From positions 376,846,599-376,910,598 of the forward strand of contig OY856187.1 of NCBI GenBank assembly GCA_963693315.1: DNA of 64,000 bases. The letters are read 5' to 3'. Source of the stretch: Diogma glabrata. Lineage: Eukaryota > Arthropoda > Insecta > Diptera > Cylindrotomidae. The notes beneath the pieces were generated by a model. It saw only the letters and a list, made by a program, of their open reading frames with translations, did no database searches and was not told where the DNA came from. This document shows, in pieces, positions 32,818 to 45,306 of the stretch (position 1 is the first letter of the stretch; each line of letters begins with the position of its first letter). The position numbers and the translations under genes were made by a program.

Positions 32818-32994
32818 TCAAAAGAAAATAATAGAATAGCGGCAAAGTTTCTTATTTAGTTTCTGACACAAAGTAGAACAGGACATCATTTCTTTTAGTG
32901 TTCCTCTAGCTAATGAAGATTGGTTGATCATATAAACAACAGATGCTCCCAAAAAATAGCAGCAGAAAATAATTCGTTTATAAAAATAATGCAT
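32818..32994 (-). CDS. Possible small membrane-anchored protein or first exon, unassigned
   Basis: From the Met at 32994 the minus strand encodes about 58 residues: a short basic start (MHYFYKR), a hydrophobic segment of about 17 residues (IIFCCYFLGASVVYMI), then NQSSLARGTLKEMMSCSTLCQKLNKK. The frame is open to TGA at 32818. This arrangement resembles the N-terminal signal anchor of a type II membrane protein, and the composition is less A/T-skewed than the flanks. I do not recognise the family. No convincing splice donor follows and no promoter is seen. It could equally be chance or part of an old transposon. Confidence 0.2.
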   Translation of the reverse strand: MHYFYKRIIFCCYFLGASVVYMINQSSLARGTLKEMMSCSTLCQKLNKKLCRYSIIFF

Positions 32995-33099
32995 TGAAAA
33001 TATTTTCTTTTGTTTGACAATTTGATTTTGAATTTTTATGAAGATGTTTTGAGTACTAAAATTTTGGTACCCTACCCATCCCTCCCCTGTATACAAAAT

Positions 33100-34460
33100 T
33101 TTTTTTTAATTTTTAATGTCAATGTTTTACTATTGAATATCATTCATTTCAAGAATAATATTAATAGCGATTAAAAGATAGTGTTTTAATGCAATTAGTG
33201 CAAAGTTAGTGTTAACTAACGTATTTTTTTTTTTATTTTAGATTTCATTTTTATGTGTGCCTAAAATTTTTTCACAGTACAGTCAACAGAACATTTGAAA
33301 ATATTGTTACTTTAATTTAAGGATATTTGTGATTTGCTGTCTTGTTTCATTAATTTTGTATTTAACCATTTTGCTTTTTTAAAATCATAATTAACCTAAG
33401 CAATTTATACTTAACAAATTTACCAATTTTATAAAATTCTATCACATAATCAAATATGACAAAGGCCGATATTTCATGAGAGGATGGAGAAAATAAAAAT
33501 TAAATAAGAGTAAACTAGGCAAATTTCTTTTAAGAATTGGCTGAGACACAACTAAATTAAGGTTGCCAATAATCCTAGTGCTAGTAGCATTATCCTTGAT
33601 AGTGTGACGTACGGTATTCCACAAGAATTAAAACAGGCGTATGGAGTTATATGAAAGCTCATTTAATCGAACTATCAAAAGCGTGCGTATGTTCCATAAC
33701 TAAGATTTCAGGTGCTCTCCTTAATTAAATAAAATTCATAAATAAAATTATAATAAACTAATTATAATAAATTAAAATAAACTAGTAAAAAATCAATGTT
33801 TACAAAAGAAACATTTCTCTATGTTGGAATGCTTTCTATGATTGTCTTAATTAATTAAGTACTTAATTGTAAAATATCGTCCGTTCAGTTCCATTATAGT
33901 ATAATAAGTTCATTATTTTTTTCATTCAGTTTTTTGGGATTTTCGTTAACTTTTTTGACATATATACATACTTGTGTCAGTATGTAAATGTAGTAGTCAA
34001 TTTTTTTTTGTTAAATTAAATAAGACAAAAGTATTAAAGTGATTGCAGACCGAAATAATTGAAATGCTCTTGATAAACGATTTTTTTAAGATCTTGATTG
34101 GGTATCAATGTGTATTTTTTTTTAATTTTTTTAAAAAATTACGAAAAAAAAATTGCATTAAACAGTTTATTTTCAACTGTTATGATTCATTTTATTGAGA
34201 CCTTTATTCATAAATATATATTTTTATCAACTATCGATAACGACATTTAACCATCGTTAAAATTTATAATTTTTTGTAGTATAGTTTTTAGTTGTGTTCA
34301 CATAAGATTTGAAATAATTTTCTGATAAAATATTAATGTAAAATCTCTATTAAAATTAACAATAATTCGTGCGACTGAATTGACGAAGAGCTGTAAAATA
34401 ATTTATGATAATTTTTCAGAATGGGATACATTGATTGGTTTTGAATGAGCTAAATAAAAT
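33100..34460. other. AT-rich intronic spacer
   Basis: Nothing recognised beyond short A/T runs. Confidence 0.5.
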
Positions 34461-34469
34461 TTGTCGGCG

Positions 34470-34725
34470 TCATTATCGAGTAGAGTTATAAAATCACCGG
34501 TTTATTTTGGGTGCAACAATTTTGATTACATTATTCGTATTCAGCAATCGCCGGTACTATTGGCGCAACGATTTGCTATTATATTATATTATTGTTACTA
34601 TTCAACAATCGCCGGGACCATTGGCGCCATGATTGGCTGTTATATTATATTATTATTAATATTCAACAATCATCTGTACTTTTGGTGCAACAATTCAGGT
34701 GCAACGCTTCGGATTATGATATATA
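34470..34725. repeat. Tandem repeat, about 66-bp unit, four copies
   Basis: Units have the form 'attcaacaatcgccggtaccattggcgcaacgatt' followed by an AT-rich spacer such as 'gctattatattatattattg'. The 'ggcgcaacga' block occurs four times with substitutions. Related units appear at 47190-47320 and 53150-53380. Confidence 0.75.
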
Positions 34726-34739
34726 TCATACACTTAGAC

Positions 34740-35045
34740 TTTAGTCACTATAATTGGCTAATGTGAAAAGAATGGGGGTTGAATCAACAAATGACAATGA
34801 CAAATGATGGGGTGACACGCTTTAATTTTTAAATGTAATAATTATATTTGATGTGGTGACTTTCTTGGTTCCTGCGGCTTTCGGGGCCGTTAGAGTCCCT
34901 TCTTTTTTCATTTAAAGCCGTCTTCTTGTGATACGTTAGCTGCAATTCAGCAATTGTCATGGGCTGAGGAGGAGCATAATCGAACTCACAAACTGCAGCT
35001 AGTCGGAAATTTAATCTCAATGCACGCAACTCCTGATTGAGATTT
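34740..35045. repeat. Non-tandem flank shared with 53400-53640
   Basis: This stretch and 53400-53640 share an ordered series of matches: 'tttaaatgtaataatt', 'cttggttcctncgncttt', 'agagtncc', 'gcataatcnaactcacaaactgnng' and 'gcacgcaantcct'. It always follows the 66-bp array, so the array and this flank form one mobile or duplicated unit. A 66-codon open frame on the minus strand here (34829-35029) has no recognised family, and the second copy is broken. Confidence 0.7.
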
Positions 35046-36774
35046 TCTATTTTGATTGTGATTTATTTATCAGAAATTCAGAGTATACATTACAAACCTA
35101 GACTAAATCTAAAGGTCGTCATATTTAATGAACTTACAACATCATAACTCTTATTAGACGAAAGGACGGACTAAGAAAACTTTTCTAAGAAAAACTTTAG
35201 TACTGCTGTAGTGCTGAGTACATCTCTTTTGTATCGATTTGTAAAGCAAAAGGCAGTTTAAAGAATTACAATGGATGGACACGTCTGTGAATTAAACTCT
35301 GCTAAACTCCCACTTCAACTTATGTACTTGAACTTCGTTCATTGAACATGAAAACTTTTCTGAAATACGCACTAAAAATCAAAAACAAGAATTAAATTCA
35401 CACATCAGATCATGAATTCCCAGTAGTAGAAAGCACATACAGTAGCAAGCCTTCTGATTATCCTTTTACCCAATATATCCTGTTGATAACAGGAAAAACT
35501 CTCATGAAGTTTTTAAACATGTAATAAGCAAATAGCGATATAAAGGTATAACTGGGACCTATAACGGTGTTACTGAACTGTAAATTTTAATGAAATACAA
35601 CCATTACTAAAACGTTTAACCAAATATTTCACCTTTATGCCATACACATAATCTTTCACTAACTTAAATCTCTAAAGATTTATTTATCAAATATTAAGAA
35701 TTCAGGCAAACTCCCTTATTCCAAAAGAAAAACCAATTTTTTAATTCACCAATAAATCAAATCCTTAAAACCAATTTTAAATCAAAAAATCCTTTTTTTT
35801 AGTATAAAACATGATAAAATTGTTACTTGTTCTTGTGGAAAATAGAAAAAAATAATAAGCATAAGAAAAGTTTATAATAAGAAGATGAAAATTTGGAATT
35901 TATATGTTGCGGTACAGAAGAAAATGATAAATGTAAATCATGTTTATTGTTTGTTTTTGTTTTCCCTTTTTTTTTTTTTGCTTCTTAGTCATACTCTTAA
36001 AGAAATCGAACTTCAATTTGTAAATATTTGATTTTGTTGTTTATTTATATAAAAAAGTATTATTATTATTTATAGATTTTATTTTATTTATTTTTACAGC
36101 TTTTATTATCAGAATTTATCAAACAGAAAATTCAATATTGATTTTGATAGAACATAATTAATTTAAAGACGAGAGATTGAAAACTGATTTAATATTACTT
36201 AGAATTTTTGATGTCTTAATATATCTCAATGTTTTTGAGACGATATTTGATTTGGTTGTTTATTATGTATTTAGACCGAAAGTGGGTTTGGCTTTATGAA
36301 AAATATGAGTTATTTATTTCTTTTATTCATGGTTAGGCATGTTAAGTGCTAATTTATAATAAATTTTGAATTAATTTCTCTGAATTTCCTATGAAACCAT
36401 ACCAACTAGAGTTTAGGTTTAAGTTTATAAATGTTCTTAAAATTATCAGAAAAATAATTTAACACAATTACTTTGAAAACGAACTAAAAACTAAAACAAT
36501 AAATCAAATTCACACATCAGATTACAGAATTTCTTAAGTTATTTTTAATTAAAAAAATGACTGTCGGAAATTCAAATTCAGGCATTCCAGGAAATTAATA
36601 TTACCTTATATTAAATAGTACTTCACTTTTTAAAATTAAAAACGGCTTAGAAAGGTTTGCTAAATATCAAATGATATGATGTGTGTGTTCTTCTTATTTT
36701 TATATATTCTTCTTATAAAAAATTCTTATTTTTTTGTATTTTCGTTCGTTTCCTCCTAATTCGTGTTAATTATT
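35046..36774. other. AT-rich intronic spacer
   Basis: Nothing recognised. Several long A/T homopolymers are present. Confidence 0.5.
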
Positions 36775-36782
36775 TTTACTAT

Positions 36783-36995
36783 TACTTCGGTCTGAAAGAC
36801 CTTAGTATTACATTCATGAGCTAAAAGTGAAATTCTTACCCCCACTTTTTTGGCATTTCTCGACGTTTTAGGACCTACTGAGTCTAAAAAAGCAAAAAAA
36901 ATTTTTGTCTGCCGCCCGTCACAACCTACGAAATCTAGAAAACCGCTGGACGGATTTGAAATTTTTTTTTGTAAAATAGGTTTACTCAATGGGAA
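36783..36995. repeat. Dispersed repeat 'acttcggtctgaaagacc', copy 1
   Basis: ACTTCGGTCTGAAAGACC through 'catttctcgacgttttaggacct' and 'tctaaaaaagcaaaaaaa' is almost identical to 59379-59500. A weaker relative lies at 48246-48340 ('ggcattgctcaacgttttg ... gtgcgtctgcca'). Here it continues into 'tgtctgccgcccgtcacaacc' and 'ctggacggatttgaaat'. No coding sequence is recognised. Confidence 0.75.
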
Positions 36996-37164
36996 GAGCC
37001 GAAAGGACGATGTGTTCGATAACTGTACCGGAAGTGAATCAAAAAAATCGTCAGATGTGTCAAAACAAGGAAATTTGTATATTCTTTGCTTAAGTGATTA
37101 CGAGTAGGAACATTGAATTTGGGGAAATCTTGATGGTTGGAATTGGTATGTGAGGCCAAAAACT

Positions 37165-37395
37165 AGATTATTGCATTATAAGTTTGTCAAAAACATGTTG
37201 TCAAGTGTGTCAAAAGAAAGATTTTTATTTCTTTTACCCAATTTTTTGGAAAAAAAAATAATTATTTGTTTGAAATGAAATTTTATTATTATTATTGAGA
37301 ATTATGGCATTATAAGTTTGTCAAAAAAATAATGTCAAGTGTGTTAAAAAATGATTTCATTTATTGTTTTAGCCAATTTTTTGGAAAAAAAAATG
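37165..37395. repeat. Two-copy tandem duplication, about 130 bp
   Basis: 'ttgcattataagtttgtcaaaaacatgttgtcaagtgtgtcaaaa ... ccaattttttggaaaaaaaaat' is repeated as 'atggcattataagtttgtcaaaaaaataatgtcaagtgtgttaaaa ... ccaattttttggaaaaaaaaat'. Confidence 0.75.
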
Positions 37396-38430
37396 TAGCT
37401 GTTTTTATGACGTAAATGTAATTAAAAATGAAATTGGACATGGAAATTTTTGAATTTGTTTTAGTTTTTGAAATATTTTTGGAATTTTGAAAAAGTTTCA
37501 ATTTTTGCAATATTTTTAGAGTTTAGAAAAAAGTTTGAATTTTCGAATTTTTAAGAAATTTTGGACTATTATTAGAATTAAGAAAAAGTTTAAATATTTG
37601 ATTTTATTCTAATTATTGGAATATTTTTGAAAGTTTGAAAAGTTTGAATTTTTGATTTTATTTAATTTTTACAATATTTTTGGAATTTTGAAAGAAATAT
37701 GAATTTGTGATTTTGAAATATTTTCTCGAAACGCTAAATGGAGAGGTTTTGAGTAGTTTGTTGATTGTGTAATCTTTTCACTAAATTATGTTAATTTATG
37801 ATCTGTTATAAATTTCCGACAACGTATTGATGTTTCGCTTTAGTTTTGTAATACACATCTAAACAAAGATAATAAATACTTTGATGTACTTTAACAAAAA
37901 AATATGTTTGATATACATCGCTACCCAAAACTAAAAACCATGCCCTTATAAAAGTTTTTTGCCGAAAACTATATCAAAATCCTTAACCGAGACCGAAGTT
38001 TTGATATCTCAGATCTGTGAGATTTCACCCTTCCATATTTTATTATTTATTTTTTTAGTCATTGAATATCCTAGTATTAATTTATTATTCGATCTCCATT
38101 TTAATTGTTTATGATATTATTTTTCAACGAACCAATTCAATTTTAACTTTAATAAAATAACTATAATTTTAATATTTTTATATCACTTATTTATGATTTC
38201 TTACAGGTTTACGATAAAAAATAACAAACATATATTTTCTTCTCAATTAATTTTATAATGCAAAATGGCTTCGTTGTAATCGGACAATAAATTTAGCAAA
38301 AGTTTGTATTTACTTTATTGTAATGCTGAAGTTTTTGGACTGAAGCTCGATCATTCTTTTAGACGTGACGTGCCTAGGATTTACCAAACACGAAGTCTAT
38401 AAAAAAACTCAGTCGGCAATTGTTTATCTA
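37396..38430. other. AT-rich intronic spacer
   Basis: Positions 37440-37720 repeat 'gaattttgaaaaagtttgaatttttg' loosely, in several degenerate copies. Nothing coding. Confidence 0.45.
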
Positions 38431-38436
38431 GATACC

Positions 38437-40700
38437 TGGCGCCCTTTAGATTAATCTTATCGTATCTGTATTACCCAGATCTCTTTACAATCACCTTTTT
38501 CTTCGTAGCTTGTGGAAACCAAATATTTCAAACAAAACAAAAACTAAAAAAAAAAAACTTATTCATTTAAGGATTTCGATGACACAGCCTCTATTTTCGC
38601 TTGGTTCAAAATATCTATAGTCCAGAAACCTGTTCCATACTCAAGTGAAATTGACAGTATGTGTGGTGACACAACAAGATTTCAAAACATTGAGCTTGTG
38701 CCAGTAAACAGTCACGTTAACAATATTATCATCAACTCCTTAGAAGAGCTATAACATGCTGCGTCACTTGAAGTGATTGAGAACGATTAGATAAACACTT
38801 CAAGATGGCAGAGGCGGATCTTTCTTACCGAAATGGTATTCTCGAGATTATTTGTCTGAGTGGAAGAACCGATGAGGGACTATTTTGTAGTACGAGGTTT
38901 AGTAGACCGTGGAGGTTTATAAATTGTTCGTGTACGCTAATTCACCTGCTAGCTATTTGAGCGAAGGTTGTTCCGACCAACCCCTTTATAAGAAATTAGA
39001 AATAGAAGAGATTCACATTCGCATGCCTTAACCAACACCCAGATTCGCTAGAAGGGTGCTCAGCCTTGCCACAACCTGTCCTACATTATAATTAGTTTAA
39101 TTTTTCATTTTAACAAAAAAAAAACAATTAACTTTACAAAAAATTGTAACCAACATAACCACCCAAAAATATTTGAACTATAAAAACTCCTAGTCGATCA
39201 ATTACCGCTCCTTAGGTCTCATGAGCCTCATCGCCAAAACAACTCAGAACAGAATTAACCAAACTACCGTGATCGACGAAAAAGAGGTGAAGGTGATGAG
39301 AAAGAGTATCAGTAGTATGGTGAAAGGAATTGCGATTCAGAACTCCAAATCGGTGAATGAGTTTTTCTACTTGCAGGCCATCAAGTCGACCAGTGAAAAC
39401 TACATTCCATTTCCGGATGGTATTAGAATGTGTTTCATAGAAGTCGATGCACTGTTTCCTGTAGGAGTTAATGGAGCAAAGACTTGTGGTGGGTATCTGG
39501 AAGATGTAAGGTTTATTGGGGGTGCGAATTCTTGCTGAAACATTAATAGTGAAGGGATTGAAGATATATTGATTCTGAGTGGATGTGCCACTTGGGAGGT
39601 CTGCTGATTAGGCTTAGTCTGCTGATTAGGATAGTGATGATCGGGTTGGTAATGCGAATGGGGATTACACACAGGATTATATTGCGGATTAGTTCTTAAC
39701 GAGGCTACCTGGGTAGCATATTGATTTGAAGGTAGGAGAAATTGAGATGCCGGACCACGGAACAAAGAAAGTCTTGCTACTTACTGGGTTAGTACTCGCA
39801 AAATTTTTGCTTCGCTAACCCGAATAACAGCTTTCATAGTTTCATGGCTAACTGACAAATTTGGACTGCGTACAGCTTCGGATACTGGTGAGGGATTAGA
39901 AATTCTATGTTCAGGATTCACATCGGCTGTCGCAGCTTTTTTCAGTAGAAATGCAAGCCCACTTGGATAAATTTTTATTTGTAGCTGGTTGGAGGGGGGA
40001 GACGATTCTGACCAGGGTGTAGGTCGTCCTTGCTAATGTCCTCCCAACTTGATCTTGAAGAACGATTTGTAGGTTGGGCAGATTGTGGTTCTGCCCTTTC
40101 CTTAAAAAGGTTTTTTTTTTACCAAAACTGAATTAAGAAGGAGGTAATTTAGAAGGAGGTTTGCTTTTAGAGTCCGCCTTAAGTCTTGGACTTCAGCAAT
40201 ATATATGCTCGTTTCGAAGACTTTGGACATTATTTTTGGAGTTACGAACCAACTCTTTTTTGGTAGTTCCTACGAACTAAAAAGTAGGTACCACGTTGAG
40301 GCCCGTGGGGCTCAATGGGACTTTCCTTTTTGGAAAACAATCACTGGCTAAGGATCCTTAAAAAAACAGGATTTGAGGAACGCATGATCGCAAGGAATAA
40401 TTATGGTCGCGCTTAGGCTATATATTTTTCTCCACTTGTACATGCTAAGATGCTACCTTACGGCTATTCAAAGAGTCTAAATAATGAATATTTCATATTT
40501 AGTGTGCTAAACATGTCTTATTAATTAATAAAAAAAAATTCTGACAACACACATTGCAGCACTGCTATTGGCCAGGGTAATTTCGGGAGAGGAAGCCAAT
40601 GTGACTGAGCCGTAAAGAAACCCGAATGGAAAGGAAGTGAGGAAAAACTTAAATCGCTGACGTTTGGCAGTGGTTGAGCTAATACTAACACAAAAACTAT
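38437..40700. mobile_element. Possible LTR-retrotransposon relic, weakly supported
   Basis: TGGCGCCC at 38437-38444 matches the primer-binding site used by many insect gypsy-like elements. About 780 bp downstream a 105-codon plus-strand frame (39221-39538) has a Lys/Glu-rich start and could be a gag fragment. On the opposite strand, 39400-39765 is open and Pro/Gln/Asn-rich, and the minus strand at 39965-40110 reads AEPQSAQPTNRSSRSSWEDI, also gag-like in composition. The region is more GC-balanced than its flanks. No LTR pair, protease or RT motif is seen, and I cannot decide the strand. Confidence 0.3.
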
Positions 40701-41317
40701 TTTAATAAAATTGTCAATATAAAATTTAATAAAAAACTAAAAAATTTAAACAAAATTCGAAAAATGGAAAAACTATACAAAAAAAAATTTTGGAAAATAC
40801 AAAAACTTAAAAATATTAAAAATTTTCTTAAAACAATTAAAAATCTACTAAATATTAAAATTCAATTTTTAGGCTAAGCAAAAATTCTTAAGAATTTAAA
40901 AGTTTGGAAATTCCAAAAAAAAAAATTAAAAAATTTTAAATAAATTTAAAAAATCGAAAACAATACTTTTGTGATAAGTTGTTATAATTAACAAACAGAA
41001 ACTCTTCCATTTGGACAAATCAAATGGCAATATTTGCTACGCCTTACGCACGATTCATTTAAACATCTATAGTCAGAGCGTAGCCAAAACTTCTTTTACG
41101 ATAGCAGCCCTACCTTTCTTCATCAATTACATCATATACCAACTAGAATATAAGAAAAGTTGGCTACAGACCGCAGTAAATTTACCAGTCATGTTTTCGA
41201 CAACTCACTTAATTACTAGGATATGGAAAAACCGCTACAACTCTAAAATGGCCCATTGGATTCCATCAAATGGAATCCAATTTATCTAATAGCAAATATG
41301 GACATATCTCATGTTTT
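40701..41317. other. AT-rich spacer, nothing recognised
   Basis: Positions 40690-40970 are very A-rich. A 92-codon frame at 41011-41289 has no motif. Confidence 0.45.
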
Positions 41318-42350
41318 TAATTAGATAGGATTGGATATGATTGAGATAGGATTGGATAGCATTGGATAGGATTGGATAAGATTGGATAGTACTGTATAGG
41401 ATTGGAAAGGATTTGATAGGATTGGATAGCATTGGATAGGATTGGATAGGATTGGGTAGGATTGGATAGGATTGGATAGGATTGAATAGGATTGAATAGG
41501 ATTGGATAGAATTGGATAGGATTGAATAGGATTGGATAGGATTGGATAGGATTGGATAGGATTGGATAGGATTGGATAGGATTGGATAGGATTGGATATG
41601 ATTGGATAGGATTGGATAGGATTGGATAGGATTGGATAGGAATGGATAGGATTGGATAGGATTGGATAGGATTGGATAGGATTGGATAGGATTGGATAGG
41701 ATTGGATAGGATTGGATAGGATTGGATAGGATTGGATAGGATTGGATAGGATTGGATAGGATTGGATAGGATTGGATAGGATTGGATAGGATTGGATAGG
41801 ATTGGATAGGATTGGATAGGATTTGATAGGATTGGATAGGATTGGATAGGATTAGAAAGGATTGGATAGGATTAGATAGGATTGGATAGGATTGGATAAG
41901 ATTGGATAGGATTGGATAGAATTGGATAGGGTTGGAAAGGGTTGGATAGGGTTGGATAGGATTGGATAGCATTGGATATGATTGGATAGGATGGGATAGG
42001 ATTGGATAGGATTGGATAGGATTGGATAGGATTGGATAGGATTGGATAGGATTGAATAGGATTGGATAGGATTGGATAGGATTGGATAGGATTGGATAGG
42101 ATTGGATAGGATTGGATAGGATTGGATAGGATTGGATAGGATTGGATAGGATTGGATAGGATTGGATAGGATTGGATAGGATTGGATAGGATTGGATAGG
42201 ATTGGATAGGATTGGATAGGATTGGATAGGATTGGATAGGATTGGATAGGATTGGATAGGATTGGATAGGATTGGATAGGATTGGATAGGATTGGATAGG
42301 ATTGGATAGGATTGGAGAGGATTGGATAGGATTGCATAGGATTGGATAGA
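41318..42350. repeat. 10-bp minisatellite (ATTGGATAGG)n, about 100 units
   Basis: About one kilobase of the unit ATTGGATAGG runs in strict 10-bp phase with scattered point variants (ATTGAATAGG, GTTGGATAGG, ATTGGATATG). Variants concentrate at the left end and in 41840-42000, while the two blocks 41520-41820 and 42060-42310 are nearly pure. Because 30 bp encode 10 residues, the minus strand stays open for 364 codons as a repeat of N-P-I-Q-S-Y-P-I-L-S. I regard that frame as an artefact. Confidence 0.95.
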
Positions 42351-43758
42351 ATAACCAATAACGTTTTGGAGACTCGACATTCTTCTGGTCTAGTCAATGA
42401 CTAACGATCAACTTAATATCACAATTCTGTTTTATAAATTTATATTTTTTTTCTTTCTTGTTTTAATTCGACGAACACGTTTTGCCGTTTTTAATACATG
42501 AATATCGAGTCAACATCGAATAAAGAACTTTTTTATGGATTTCAGAATATGTAGAATAAATACCTAATAGCGGAGAATGGCCATTGTATCGAATATGATT
42601 TAAGTCTTGCCATGAATAAATAAGGCAGTGAGAAATATAGAAATATTATTTGGTTGAATTAAGAAAAGCGAAGGCCAGGACTGGCAAAGGTTGAATAAAG
42701 GCCACGACAGGCAGTTCCCTTACAATACTACTTGTTCTATCTTTGCAAAGGTGCAACGCCAAATGTTCTTAGAAATTACATTCATTAAGAGGCGACAGCA
42801 TTTCAAGTGCAAAAGCTTTGAATATGCTTCCCGAAAATCACCGGTATCACACGAGTAAAACAGTTTGAAAACGTGTGCTAGGGAGTAAAAGTCAAAAGTT
42901 TATCCGTTTATGTGTAATATTTAAAAATTGTTCATCCTTCTCTTGCTTTATTATCATTACTCTTTTGCAACATATTTTTTCTAACATCAAAACAAACTAA
43001 AATCGTATACATTTCACTCTTAATTACTAAACACAATTAATTCAAAGAACAAAAAACTTAATTATTCTTTTTACAACACAAACAAAATTAAACCATTTAA
43101 TGGTTTAAAAATTACAAAAGTTTAAAAAAAAAAAACTAGTATAACACAAAGTTTATACTAATTATTCTGTAATTTTCTTAATCTATTTTATTTATTTCTT
43201 TAAAAACAATTTCCAGATGGTTTGTTTAAGAATAAAAAAAACGCATACAAAAAACGTATATTCTCGTACCCATAATACACAGTAAAAAAAAATTTAATAA
43301 CAGACAATAAAATAAAACTGTCATCGAAACACCACTAAAAATATATAAAATATGTTTTACGGCTTATATTGATGTATTTAAAGAAGTTTTTATCTTTAAA
43401 TTAAACAAAATATTAGAAAATCGAAACATAAACGTCAGTCTGAGGGTTGGGTTAAAAGAAGCTGTCTCTATCTGATCTGGTTGAAATTTGTTATGAATTT
43501 GTCTGTTTTCCCATGCGATGTTGAATATTTTTTACCAGTTTAACCAGTTGGTTTTACCATACATTCAAATTATTTATATACTCCACGAACAAAGCATCCG
43601 GATTTCATCGCTTTTTCATTGGAACACGTTGGGGTCACCAATATAGTATAGCTATTTTTACTTTATTATTACACTGAGTAGGCTATTAGTTAATATACTG
43701 GTAAAAACTCTGGTAAACATTTTGCATCGTGAATGGCAAGTGTCTCAATTCAGTACAC
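42351..43758. other. Intronic spacer, nothing recognised
   Basis: A slightly GC-richer patch (42590-42900) has no readable motif. The rest is AT-rich. Confidence 0.45.
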
Positions 43759-43920
43759 ATTGTTTTCGGATCTTCTTTTGATTCAATCACTGTACAGTAA
43801 GTAATAATACAATTGCCAACTATGCATTTAATTTTTCCATTTTTCCAGTTTCAGATCATTGGACTCGGCTAGAATTACGCCTTTTGCTGTGAGCTCTTTC
43901 TCTGCTAATATATACCACTT
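43759..43920 (+). repeat. Left 162-bp terminal inverted repeat of the Penelope-like element
   Basis: It starts ATTGTTTTCGGATCTTCTTT and ends TATATACCACTT. It matches the reverse complement of 45307-45468 with only three differences in 162 bp. Confidence 0.85.
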
Positions 43921-45075
43921 TCTCTCTCGTACACTCCTTCATGACACAAAACCAGCACAGCTTGCACTAAGGATTTTTCCATTCTTCATCATCAACAGTG
44001 TCTACGTCTTGGAATACAATCTGTTTGAACACCCAAAGGGCTCTTTCCCTTGTAACCGTCTCTTTCACAGTCTCAACATAAGGATTCTCAACCTTGTAAT
44101 TTCCAACACCATCCGCAGTATCAATATTCTCCCCTCATCTCTCAATAACTAACATCAGACTCAGACCTCACCAGCATATCCTCCACCTGCTCCCCTCCAG
44201 CAATCTAGTCAATTTTATCTTCTCCCGACACCAGAAATTCAACAAAATCTTCACTAAAACCAAACTATTTCGCTCCAACAAACATGCTTGCCTTCAACAA
44301 GCCCAGTCCCCTCCGGACAACCACTACGACCCTTCCCATATCATTAATCTTACAAACATAAATATTCCAAAAAACGTAAAAAACTCTCAGGAACTCAAAC
44401 AGTTTCGTTTTAACAAAATTATTCCGCTCCGTCCCGCCCTGGTTTCCTTTGATGTCGTTTCCTTGTTAAACAATGTGCCTGCCAAATGGTCTTAATGCTA
44501 TCTGCAACCGCTGGGATGACATTAAAACCATCACTCCTATTCCGTATCTCCTCTTTCAGCAAATTATCATGTTCTCCACGACGACACTTCTTTCTTTACC
44601 TTCCGTTCAAACACGTACCCATATATCTGTGTCCTTGACATGGGCGACCCGGTTTCCCCACGCTTTCAGACTTGTTCTTGGCAGATGTTCTGTCGATGAC
44701 AACATTTTTTTGCATTCCTACCGCTCAGATTGATAATAAACTAAACTCCCTTAACTCCATCTCTTCATCCATTCAATTCACTCACGAAGCAGAAAACAAC
44801 GACTAAATCAGTTTCCTTGACAGTCTCATTCTTCGAAACCATGATCGCACGATTGCCATTGACTGGTATTACAAAACCATTTCCTCCAACCGCCTGTTAA
44901 ATTTTCTCTCTTGACACTACTCCTAAACCAAATTTAACATCGACTATTCCTTTGCCAAACTGATTTTGTCTCTATGTGACATTGAGAAGATCTCCAACAT
45001 CCTTGAAAACAACAATTTTCCTCCTCATGCCATTCCACAAATCCTCCACAAGCACCACAGAGCAAATGATCAGCG
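43921..45075 (+). pseudogene. Penelope-like element reverse transcriptase remnant
   Basis: From 44430 the frame reads RPALVSFDVVSLLNNVPA, the PLE RT block with the first catalytic Asp (SFDVVSLFTNVP in the family). After a shift it gives ALNAICNRWDDI, then TSFFTFRSNTYPYICVLDMGDPVSP, where G-x-x-M-G-S-P-x-S-P is usual. The YVDD active site appears as VDD at 44692-44700. Downstream it reads INSLNSISSSIQFTHEAENND, a stop, ISFLDSLILRN, IDWYYKTISSNRLLNFLS, all typical of the PLE C-terminal RT part (F-L-D ... W-Y-x-K-x-x-x-S-x-R-x-L-N). A degraded continuation reaches about 45070. No GIY-YIG endonuclease is seen. Frameshifts and stops make the copy inactive. The 162-bp inverted repeats on both sides define its limits. 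Confidence 0.8.
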
Positions 45076-45108
45076 CCATTTTTTATCAAAAATAAACGTG
45101 GGTTGAGT

Positions 45109-45215
45109 ATAAGAACTGATTCTAAAAAGTTATGGTGCAAATTATGAAACTTTTTGCAAATCATACAATTTTCGACCGATCTAGTTTCGAACCAATATGA
45201 AAAGTTTAAACTTTA
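45109..45215. repeat. Inner inverted repeat B, partner of 45815-45927
   Basis: 'tataagaactgattctaaaaagttatggtgcaaattatgaaac...' to 'aaaagtttaaacttt' is the reverse complement, with some mismatches, of 45815-45927. It overlaps the 3' end of the Penelope-like remnant. Confidence 0.75.
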
Positions 45216-45306
45216 TAATTATATTATTATATATTTATTTGGTTATTTTTATTCGGGTTTAGCTCTAGTGGATTCAGTTAATAAAAGAAACAAAAATATT
45301 TCAATT

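Noticed and set aside
39221..39765. Overlapping open frames on both strands as host genes
   Set aside because: They overlap on opposite strands, match no known family and lie in a probable retroelement relic inside the intron.
41286..42397. A 364-codon and a 181-codon minus-strand frame, repeating N-P-I-Q-S-Y-P-I-L-S
   Set aside because: The frames exist only because the 10-bp minisatellite has no stop in that strand. No start context, splice signal or non-repeat domain supports a protein.
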